Below, in pieces: positions 5,756 to 10,940 of a DNA stretch of 10,940 nt; position 1 is the first letter of the stretch; the number at the start of each line of letters is the position of its first letter. A program made the position numbers and the translations under genes. The DNA lies in assembly GCA_039914895.1 (NCBI GenBank), contig JBDSOJ010000097.1:1-10940 (forward strand), written 5' to 3'. This DNA comes from Gaiellasilicea sp039914895 (GTDB taxonomy: Bacteria; Actinomycetota; Thermoleophilia; Gaiellales; Gaiellaceae). The notes below the pieces were generated by a model that worked only from the letters and a program-made list of their open reading frames with translations, was not told the DNA's origin and made no database searches.

Positions 5756-6174
5756 GAGTTGACCGAGCTGCTCGACATGGAGACGGCGCCGGCGAGTGAG
5801 AACACCGTCGTGGCTCCGGCCGCCAGCGCGAGCGAGAGACCGGTCTGGGTCGAGAACGCGACGCCGTGGCCCGCGTCACAGGCGGCGCCGGCGTCGCTCG
5901 TGATCGTGCCGTTGGCGCTCACCGCGGTGATCTGCACTGGAAACGCGTTCGGATTCGTCGCCTTGACCTTGAGCGCGCCGCTGCCACCGGGCCAGAGGTC
6001 CCCGGTCGTGGAGGCGCTCGCGTCGCTGAGCGTGATCGCGCTCGCGGTTGCCGCTTTGGCGGACGCGGTGCCGCTGCCGTTCGTCGACCAGGCGGCGATC
6101 CCGACGCCCACACCTGCGCGCACTGCCATGAGTCCGGCGGCGAGAGCGAGGCGCGCTTTCGAGAGACGGAGCAT
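5701..6174 (-). CDS. Exported Ig-like/SipW-type signal hypothetical protein
   Basis: The 157-residue protein has a signal segment (LSKARLALAAGLMAVRAGVGVGIAA, 4-28), then AWSTNGSGTASA, a motif type seen in actinobacterial exported beta-sandwich proteins and reminiscent of SipW-processed proteins. The mature part is Ala/Ser/Thr-rich: LWPGGSGALKVKATNPNAFP at 60-79, then a GAVSMS segment, with C99 and C141 placed for a disulfide. It looks like a single Ig-like beta-sandwich domain. No signal peptidase or sortase gene is adjacent. GGAGGAG (6185-6179) before ATG 6174 is a strong ribosome binding site. It is the first gene of a probable three-gene unit with the FN3-like and VOC genes. Function is unknown; a surface or fibre component is possible. 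Confidence 0.72.
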   Translation of the reverse strand: MLRLSKARLALAAGLMAVRAGVGVGIAAWSTNGSGTASAKAATASAITLSDASASTTGDLWPGGSGALKVKATNPNAFPVQITAVSANGTITSDAGAACDAGHGVAFSTQTGLSLALAAGATTVFSLAGAVSMSSSSVNSCQSALLSIPVSVTATSA

Positions 6175-6241
6175 CCGGCTCCTCCTTCCGGTGGTTGGGG
6201 CCAGGTGATCGGCAGGCGGGCGCCGGAGATGAGCCCGGTCC

Positions 6242-6247
6242 TACAAT
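6242..6247 (+). promoter_or_regulatory. -10 box (TACAAT) of the first EamA transporter, leaderless arrangement
   Basis: TACAAT is followed by six bases and then ATG 6254, with no Shine-Dalgarno between. It is the best -10 match in the window. Confidence 0.55.
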
Positions 6248-6253
6248 CGCCGG

Positions 6254-7138
6254 ATGCCCGCCTTGCTCGCGCTCGTGGTCGTCACCGCCGTCTGGGGCGT
6301 CACCTTCGTCCAGGTCAAGGACGCGGTCGCGGTCTACCCGCTCTTCGCGTTCCTCGCCGTTCGGTTCGCGATCGCCTCGGTCGTGCTCGCGGTTCCCGCG
6401 GCCGGGCGTCTGCGGTCGCTTGGTCTGCCCGGCTGGGCGGCCGGCGCCTCGCTCGGGCTGCTGCTCGCGGTGGGTTACGCGCTGCAGACGGCCGGCCTCG
6501 AGCGAACGACGGTCTCGAGCGCCGGCTTCATCACCGGCCTTTACGTCGTCTTCACGCCGCTGCTCGGGCTGCTGCTCTTCCGAACGCGCGTCGGCCGTGC
6601 GGTCTGGATCGGGGTCGCGCTCGCGGTTGCCGGGCTGGCGATGCTCTCGGGCGTCGGCGCCGGCGACCCGATCGGGGACTTGCTCGTGCTCGGCGGCTCG
6701 GCCGCGTACTCGCTCCAGATCGCGCTGATGGAGCGGTACGCCCCGCGTTACGACCCGGTCGCGTTCACGCAGGCGGAGATGCTGGCCGCGTTCGCCGGCT
6801 TCGCGGTCGTCGCGCTCGCGCTCGGGCAGGTCGAGCTCCCGCGCGGCTGGACCGTCTGGGGCGCGCTGCTCGTCACCGGCGTCTTCGCGAGCGCGCTCGG
6901 CTTTCTCGTTCAGACCTGGGCGCAACGGCGGATCAGCGCGGCGCGGACGGCGATCGCCTTCGCGCTGGAGCCGGTCTTCGCCGGGATCTTCGGCTTCTGG
7001 CTCGCGGGCGACAGACTCGGCGCGCTCGGCTGGGGCGGCTGCGCCGTGATCATGGCGGGGATCCTCGTCGCGGAGCCGGAGGCGGCCAGGACGCTGCGCC
7101 GACTCGTAGGCCGGCGAAGACTCGTCAGCGATCCGTGA
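6254..7138 (+). CDS. EamA/DMT-family transporter
   Basis: The 294-residue protein has about ten hydrophobic segments in two tandem EamA halves, each of five segments. The first half begins LLALVVVTAVWGVTFVQVKDAV, including the TAVWG element common at EamA N-termini; the second begins DLLVLGGSAAYSLQIALMERY near 157. Arg/Lys-rich loops follow the positive-inside rule and the tail (RTLRRLVGRRR) is cytoplasmic. The family exports metabolites, amino acids or drugs, but the substrate cannot be predicted. The gene is monocistronic: its message would begin at the start codon and end before a convergent aminopeptidase gene at tandem hairpins. Confidence 0.88.
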   Translation: MPALLALVVVTAVWGVTFVQVKDAVAVYPLFAFLAVRFAIASVVLAVPAAGRLRSLGLPGWAAGASLGLLLAVGYALQTAGLERTTVSSAGFITGLYVVFTPLLGLLLFRTRVGRAVWIGVALAVAGLAMLSGVGAGDPIGDLLVLGGSAAYSLQIALMERYAPRYDPVAFTQAEMLAAFAGFAVVALALGQVELPRGWTVWGALLVTGVFASALGFLVQTWAQRRISAARTAIAFALEPVFAGIFGFWLAGDRLGALGWGGCAVIMAGILVAEPEAARTLRRLVGRRRLVSDP

Positions 7139-7149
7139 CGCTTCCGTGC

Positions 7150-7174
7150 GGGGGCTGTCCCCGGGACTGTCCCC
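7150..7174. terminator. Tandem GGGG-CTGT-CCCC hairpins between convergent genes
   Basis: GGGG(7151-7154) CTGT CCCC(7159-7162) is followed at once by GGGA CTGT CCCC (7163-7174), so CTGTCCCC is repeated with a 12-base period. Each unit can fold into a short GC hairpin. It lies between the EamA stop and the convergent aminopeptidase stop; it may terminate transcription or be a dispersed palindromic repeat. No T-run follows. Confidence 0.45.
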
Positions 7175-7196
7175 GTCTCGACGGCGCGAGTGCGCG

Positions 7197-8282
7197 TCAG
7201 ATCAGCCAGGAGCCGTCGCGCTGGACGACCTCGCCGTCGACGGAGAGCTCGCCGCCCGGGCGCAGGTCCTTGACCATGTCCCAGTGGACGGCGCTCTCGT
7301 TCGTGCCGCCCGTGTACGTGTAGCTCGCGCCAACCGCCAGGTGGATGGTGCCGTCGATCTTCTCGTCGAAGAGGACGTTGCGGGTGAACCTCGTGATCCG
7401 CGGGTTGCAGCCGAGTCCGAGCTCCCCGAGGCGGCTCGCGCCCTCGTCCGTCGCGAGGATCTGCCGGAGAAACTCCTCGCCCTCCTCCGCCGAGGACTCG
7501 ACGACCTTCCCCTCCCGGAAGACGAGCCGCGCGCCGACGACGTCGTGGCCGAGATAGACGGCCGGGAACTCCGCGTAGGTGATCACGCCCTCGGCCGTGT
7601 CCTCGACCGGGCTGTAGAAGACCTCGCCGTCGGGCATGTTGCGAAAGCCGGCCGAGACGACGCCCTCGCGGCCCTCGATTCCCACCGTCAGGTCGGTGTC
7701 CTCGCCGACGATGCGGACGGAGCCGGCTCGGTCGAAACGCTCCTTGATCTCGCCCATCCGCTCCTCCTCCGCATCCCAGTCGAGCAGGCACGCGTCGTAG
7801 ACGAAGTCCTCGAACTCGGGCAGCGCCATCCCCGCCTCCGCCGCTGCAGCCTCGGTCGGGTACTCGACGAGCGCCCAGCGGACGTCGAGGGCTCGGGCGC
7901 GGCGGCTCGCCGGCTCCCCGGCCCGCTGCAGCAGCTTCCGCCGCTCCGGATCGAGCTCCGAGCCGGCGTGAACGTCCTCGGGAGCGCGGATCGTCAGCCG
8001 CGCGTCCTCGTTCGCCACCTGGTGGGCCTCGATCGGCGCCAGCTCGCCGAGCAGCTTGAGCGGCGCCTCGAGCGCCCAGTCGAGATCGGCGCGGAAGCGC
8101 TCGGGGCCCCAGTTGATGCGGGGGAGGTAGTAGGCGCCGCGGCGGGCGATCGCGCCCGCGACCTCGCGGACGAGCGGACGGGCGAGCGGGGTGGCGCGGA
8201 CGGAGACCTGCCAGCCCGGCTGTACGTCGAGGCACCGATTCACCATCAGCTCGGCCAGCTCGCGTATACGCGGGTCATCCAC
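7197..8282 (-). CDS. M29-family (thermophilic-type) metalloaminopeptidase
   Basis: The 361-residue cytoplasmic protein, slightly shorter than the roughly 400-410 residues usual for the family, resembles AmpS/AmpT/PepS enzymes, which release N-terminal residues using a two-metal centre. NMPDGEVFYSPVEDT (215-229) is a family block. Likely ligands are E220, E287 in LGELGLG, H314 in DGTIHLAVG, and H333/D335 in SAVHWDMV; the order matches AmpS, although the gap between the last two ligand blocks looks shorter. The start is GTG 8282, 8 bases after a TACGAT box. It is divergent from the second EamA gene with only 33 bases between start codons, so the two promoters are interleaved. Confidence 0.88.
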   Translation of the reverse strand: MDDPRIRELAELMVNRCLDVQPGWQVSVRATPLARPLVREVAGAIARRGAYYLPRINWGPERFRADLDWALEAPLKLLGELAPIEAHQVANEDARLTIRAPEDVHAGSELDPERRKLLQRAGEPASRRARALDVRWALVEYPTEAAAAEAGMALPEFEDFVYDACLLDWDAEEERMGEIKERFDRAGSVRIVGEDTDLTVGIEGREGVVSAGFRNMPDGEVFYSPVEDTAEGVITYAEFPAVYLGHDVVGARLVFREGKVVESSAEEGEEFLRQILATDEGASRLGELGLGCNPRITRFTRNVLFDEKIDGTIHLAVGASYTYTGGTNESAVHWDMVKDLRPGGELSVDGEVVQRDGSWLI

Positions 8283-8290
8283 GGCGGCGG

Positions 8291-8296
8291 ATCGTA
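8291..8296 (-). promoter_or_regulatory. -10 box (TACGAT) of the aminopeptidase gene
   Basis: TACGAT reads 8296 to 8291 and lies eight bases before GTG 8282, with no Shine-Dalgarno. Confidence 0.35.
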
Positions 8297-8303
8297 GTCG
8301 CTA

Positions 8304-8309
8304 TAGCGT
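8304..8309 (+). promoter_or_regulatory. -10 box (TAGCGT) of the second EamA transporter, leaderless arrangement
   Basis: TAGCGT is followed by TGAGCC and GTG 8316, again six bases. An overlapping TATAGC at 8302-8307 is an alternative. Confidence 0.4.
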
Positions 8310-8315
8310 TGAGCC

Positions 8316-9161
8316 GTGGACGCGGTCGTGCTCGCGCTCGTCTCGGCCGCGCTCTTCGGTGCGATGACGGTTGCGCTCCGGTTCGCGCTCGCGCGCGAGC
8401 CGGACGCGGAGGCGGGCGCGCTGCACACGATCCTCGCGGCGCTGTCCGTGACGCTGCCGTTTGCGGCCGCGGGCGACGTCGACCTCGGCGGGACCTGGCC
8501 GTTCCTGCTCGCGGGCGTGCTCGGCCCGGGCGGCTCGCAGCTCCTCTTCACGCTCGCTGTCCGTGACGCGGGGCCTTCGCGCACGTCCGTGACCGTCGGG
8601 ACGGCGCCGCTTTTCTCCGTCGCGATCGCGCTGCTGCTGCTAGACGAGCCGGCGAAGGCGGGTGTGATCGTTGGCGCGCTGCTGATCGTCTTTGGAGGAA
8701 TCGTGCTCGTCCGTGAGCCGGGGCGGCCAAAGCACGTGAGGTGGATCGGGCTCGCATTCGCGCTCGCCGCGACGGTCGTCTTCGCGGTGCGCGACAACCT
8801 CGTCCGGCACCTTTCCCTCGATACGGAGGTCGAGCCGGCGCTCGCGGCGGCGGCGACGCTGCTCGCCGGCGGCGTGACGGTGGCTGTGTGGCTGCTCGTC
8901 TCGCGTCGGCGGCTGCCGGCGGGCGGTTTCCGCGCCTTCGTCCCCGCCGGCGTCCTCTTCGGCCTGTCCTACCTCTGTCTCTTCGAGGCCTACTACCGCG
9001 GCCGCGTCTCGGTCGTCTCACCGCTCGTCGCGACCGAGTCGCTCTGGGGCGTCGCGCTCTCGGCGCTCCTGCTCCGCCGCCACGAGCTCGTCGGCCCGCG
9101 CCTCGCCGGAGGGGCGGCGCTCGTGGTGGCCGGTGGTGTGCTGATCGGAGTGTTTCGTTGA
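8316..9161 (+). CDS. EamA/DMT-family transporter (second paralogue)
   Basis: The 281-residue protein has about ten hydrophobic segments in two EamA repeats: SAALFGAMTVALRFAL opens the first and LAFALAATVVFAVRDNLV (near 147) the second. A GPGGSQLLFTLAVRDAG segment follows the third helix, and the protein ends AALVVAGGVLIGVFR without a cytoplasmic tail. It is clearly distinct from the other transporter in the window, so a recent tandem duplication is unlikely. Substrate is unknown. The start GTG 8316 is six bases after TAGCGT. The gene ends at the very edge of a three-arm repeat that may be its terminator. Confidence 0.86.
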   Translation: MDAVVLALVSAALFGAMTVALRFALAREPDAEAGALHTILAALSVTLPFAAAGDVDLGGTWPFLLAGVLGPGGSQLLFTLAVRDAGPSRTSVTVGTAPLFSVAIALLLLDEPAKAGVIVGALLIVFGGIVLVREPGRPKHVRWIGLAFALAATVVFAVRDNLVRHLSLDTEVEPALAAAATLLAGGVTVAVWLLVSRRRLPAGGFRAFVPAGVLFGLSYLCLFEAYYRGRVSVVSPLVATESLWGVALSALLLRRHELVGPRLAGGAALVVAGGVLIGVFR

Positions 9162-9204
9162 GACCAAGTCTGACCAGCTCGTGCGACTTGGTCAGACCAA
9201 GTCG
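9162..9204. repeat. Three-arm inverted repeat after the second EamA gene
   Basis: GACCAAGTC occurs at 9162-9170 and 9195-9203, and its complement GACTTGGTC at 9185-9193. Arms two and three form a near-perfect 21-base palindrome (9184-9204, 10-base arms around one A); arms one and two could form a different hairpin with a 14-base loop. The first arm starts on the base after the stop codon. It could be a terminator, an operator or an alternative-fold element; there is no T-run. It lies about 160 bases before dnaK. Confidence 0.65.
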
Positions 9205-9302
9205 AGCCTGAATCGCTGTGCTCAGCTCGTTTCGCTCGACCAACCTGTGTCGACTCACGCGCGCAAACCGTTACGACTTCGTGGCTCTCCGACCCTCTGA
9301 TG

Positions 9303-9335
9303 ATCTGATACGCTTGCGCTCAGATTTTATATCGT
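9303..9335 (+). promoter_or_regulatory. Inverted repeat and AT-rich promoter-like patch upstream of dnaK
   Basis: ATCTGA (9303-9308) and TCAGAT (9320-9325) form an inverted repeat with an 11-base spacer containing TTGCGC. The bases ATTTTATATCGT (9324-9335) are the most AT-rich in the leader and probably hold the -10 box. The exact -35/-10 pair could not be assigned. A full HAIR (HspR) or CIRCE (HrcA) operator was not found here. Confidence 0.35.
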
Positions 9336-9366
9336 TAGCACGCTGAGAACAAAGGAGAGTCCCACC

Positions 9367-10940
9367 ATGGCGAAGACAATCGGAATCGACCTCGGCACCA
9401 CGAACAGCTGCATGGCGGTGCTGGAGGGCGGCGAGCCGACCGTGATCCCGAACGCCGAGGGTGGCCGCACGACGCCGTCCGTGGTCGCGTTCACGAAGGA
9501 CGGTCAGCGGCTCGTCGGCGCGCCCGCGCGGCGCCAGCAGGTGACGAACCCACAGAACACGATCTTCTCGATCAAGCGCTTCATGGGCCGGAAGTCGGAC
9601 GAGGTCTCGGAAGAGATGACGATGATCCCGTACGAGGTCACGAAGGGCGAGAACGGGGACGCGCGCGTCACGGTCGACGGCAAGGAGTTCGCGCCGCCCG
9701 AGATCAGCGCGATGATCCTGCAGAAGCTGAAGGCCGACGCCGAGGCATACCTCGGCCAGCCGGTCACCGACGCCGTGATCACGGTGCCGGCGTACTTCAA
9801 CAACGCGCAGCGGGAGGCGACGAAGGACGCGGGCAAGATCGCCGGACTCGAGGTGCTCCGGATCGTCAACGAGCCGACCGCCGCCGCGCTCGCGTACGGG
9901 CTCGACAAGGAGGGCGGCGACCAGACGATCCTCGTTTTCGACCTCGGCGGCGGCACCTTCGACGTGTCGGTGCTCGAGCTCGGCGAGGGCGTCTTCGAGG
10001 TCAAGTCGACGAACGGGGACAACCACCTCGGAGGCGACAACTTCGACAAGGCGGTCGTCGACTGGATGGTCGCCGAGTTCAAGAAGGATCAGGGGATCGA
10101 CCTCGCCGCCGACAAGATGGCGCTGCAGCGGCTCTACGAGGCCGCCGAGAAGGCGAAGATCGAGCTCTCCTCGACGATGACGACGCAGATCAACCTGCCG
10201 TTCGTGACCGCGACGCAGGAGGGCCCGAAGCACCTCGACCTGCAACTGACGCGGGCGAAGCTCGGCGAGATCACCGCCGCCCTCGTCGAGCGGACGGTCG
10301 GGCCGACGAAGGCTGCGCTCGCCGACGCGGGGCTCGACGCCTCGAAGATCGAGCACGTCGTCCTCGTCGGCGGCATGACCCGGATGCCGGCGGTGCAGGA
10401 GAAGGTCAAAGAGCTGCTCGGGAAGGAGCCGCACAAGGGCGTCAACCCGGACGAGGTCGTCGCCGTCGGCGCGGCGATCCAGGCCGGCGTGCTCAAGGGG
10501 GAGGTCAAGGACGTGCTCTTGCTCGACGTCACGCCCCTCTCCCTCGGGATCGAGACCAAGGGCGGCGTCTTCACGAAGCTGATCGACCGCAACACGACGA
10601 TCCCGACCCGCAAGGCGGAGACGTTCTCGACCGCCGAGGACAACCAGCCGTCGGTCGAGATCCACGTCCTTCAGGGCGAGTCGGAGATGGCGACCTATAA
10701 CAAGACGCTCGGCAAGTTCCAGCTCGTCGGCATCCCGCCGGCGCCGCGGGGGATGCCGCAGGTCGAGGTCGGCTTCGACATCGACGCGAACGGGATCATC
10801 CACGTGACTGCGAAGGATCTCGGCACCGGCAACGAGCAGCAGATCAGGATCGAGGTCGGCTCGGGCCTCTCGGAGGACGAGGTGCAGCGGATGGTCAGCG
10901 AGGCCGAGGCCCACGCCGACGAGGCGCACACGCTGCGCGA
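9367..10940 (+). CDS. dnaK: Chaperone DnaK (Hsp70), 3' end cut by window
   Basis: About 524 codons are present of a protein usually near 600-630 residues. It is an ATP-driven cytoplasmic chaperone working with DnaJ and GrpE. The ATPase domain starts MAKTIGIDLGTTNSC, with PAYFNNAQREATKDAG at 141-156, EPTAAALAYG at 169-178 and the phosphate loop DLGGGTFDVS at 192-201. The linker LLLDVTPLSLGIET leads into the peptide-binding domain, and the window ends in the start of the helical lid. The start ATG 9367 has GGAG at 9354-9357, consistent with a leadered message, unlike several other genes here. grpE and dnaJ often follow in actinobacteria, but this cannot be seen. Confidence 0.98.
   Translation, partial: MAKTIGIDLGTTNSCMAVLEGGEPTVIPNAEGGRTTPSVVAFTKDGQRLVGAPARRQQVTNPQNTIFSIKRFMGRKSDEVSEEMTMIPYEVTKGENGDARVTVDGKEFAPPEISAMILQKLKADAEAYLGQPVTDAVITVPAYFNNAQREATKDAGKIAGLEVLRIVNEPTAAALAYGLDKEGGDQTILVFDLGGGTFDVSVLELGEGVFEVKSTNGDNHLGGDNFDKAVVDWMVAEFKKDQGIDLAADKMALQRLYEAAEKAKIELSSTMTTQINLPFVTATQEGPKHLDLQLTRAKLGEITAALVERTVGPTKAALADAGLDASKIEHVVLVGGMTRMPAVQEKVKELLGKEPHKGVNPDEVVAVGAAIQAGVLKGEVKDVLLLDVTPLSLGIETKGGVFTKLIDRNTTIPTRKAETFSTAEDNQPSVEIHVLQGESEMATYNKTLGKFQLVGIPPAPRGMPQVEVGFDIDANGIIHVTAKDLGTGNEQQIRIEVGSGLSEDEVQRMVSEAEAHADEAHTLR

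Noticed and set aside
5866..7323. 485-codon plus-strand frame across the exported-protein and EamA genes
   Set aside because: It is a shadow frame with Arg/Gly/Ala-rich product, crossing two well-supported genes on both strands.
6910..8235. 441-codon minus-strand frame over the aminopeptidase gene
   Set aside because: Another frame of the real M29 gene; the product is Arg/Gly/Pro-rich without motifs.
6254..9161. Recent duplication of the two EamA genes
   Set aside because: The proteins share topology but little visible sequence similarity, so they are old paralogues or independent arrivals.
9335..9343. CIRCE operator before dnaK
   Set aside because: Only one half-site (TTAGCACGC) with a mismatch is present; the GAGTGCTAA partner is missing at the required spacing.
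9271..10929. Long open frame of 552 codons antisense to dnaK
   Set aside because: It mirrors dnaK codon for codon; such antisense frames are a known artefact of high-GC codon bias in hsp70 genes, and the product is Arg/Leu/Asp-rich low-complexity sequence with no domain.

Overview
The window is high-GC bacterial chromosome, most likely from an actinobacterium (Actinomycetota) and possibly from the deep-branching Thermoleophilia; the class-level guess is inference. The pointers are an inositol-phosphate synthase beside an actinobacterial-type phosphatidylinositol-phosphate synthase, frequent GTG/TTG starts, and several start codons placed about 6 bases after a -10-like TANNNT box, as in leaderless transcripts. 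No phage, insertion sequence, CRISPR array, tRNA or rRNA was seen; both ends of the window cut through genes.

Bases 1-3090 are all on the minus strand, read right to left: moaA (molybdenum cofactor), a PAP2/Aur1-like membrane enzyme, a CDP-alcohol phosphatidyltransferase that looks like PIP synthase, and myo-inositol-1-phosphate synthase (truncated by the window edge). The last three fit one pathway: glucose-6-phosphate to inositol-1-phosphate, then phosphatidylinositol phosphate, then possibly dephosphorylation or head-group transfer. The most unusual feature is that the inositol synthase frame is open far upstream of its usual start and encodes two tandem ribbon-helix-helix (RHH) DNA-binding repeats. 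The predicted product is a two-RHH regulator fused to inositol synthase. An 11-bp-arm inverted repeat overlaps its probable -10 box and start codon, which suggests an enzyme that represses its own gene.

Bases 3091-4885 hold a small exported cupredoxin (+), an XdhC/CoxI-family protein (-) that overlaps it tail to tail by 11 bases, and a CsbD-like stress protein (+) followed by a hairpin terminator. Bases 4886-6174 (minus) hold a VOC/glyoxalase-like protein downstream of two overlapping exported proteins, one Ig-like and one FN3-like, with matching export-signal motifs.

Bases 6254-9161 hold two EamA/DMT-type transporters (+) flanking an M29-type aminopeptidase (-). Tandem GGGG...CTGTCCCC hairpins lie at the convergent junction and a very compact divergent promoter lies at the other junction. 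Bases 9162-9366 are a non-coding leader with a three-arm repeat and an AT-rich promoter-like patch, followed by dnaK (+), which runs off the right edge.
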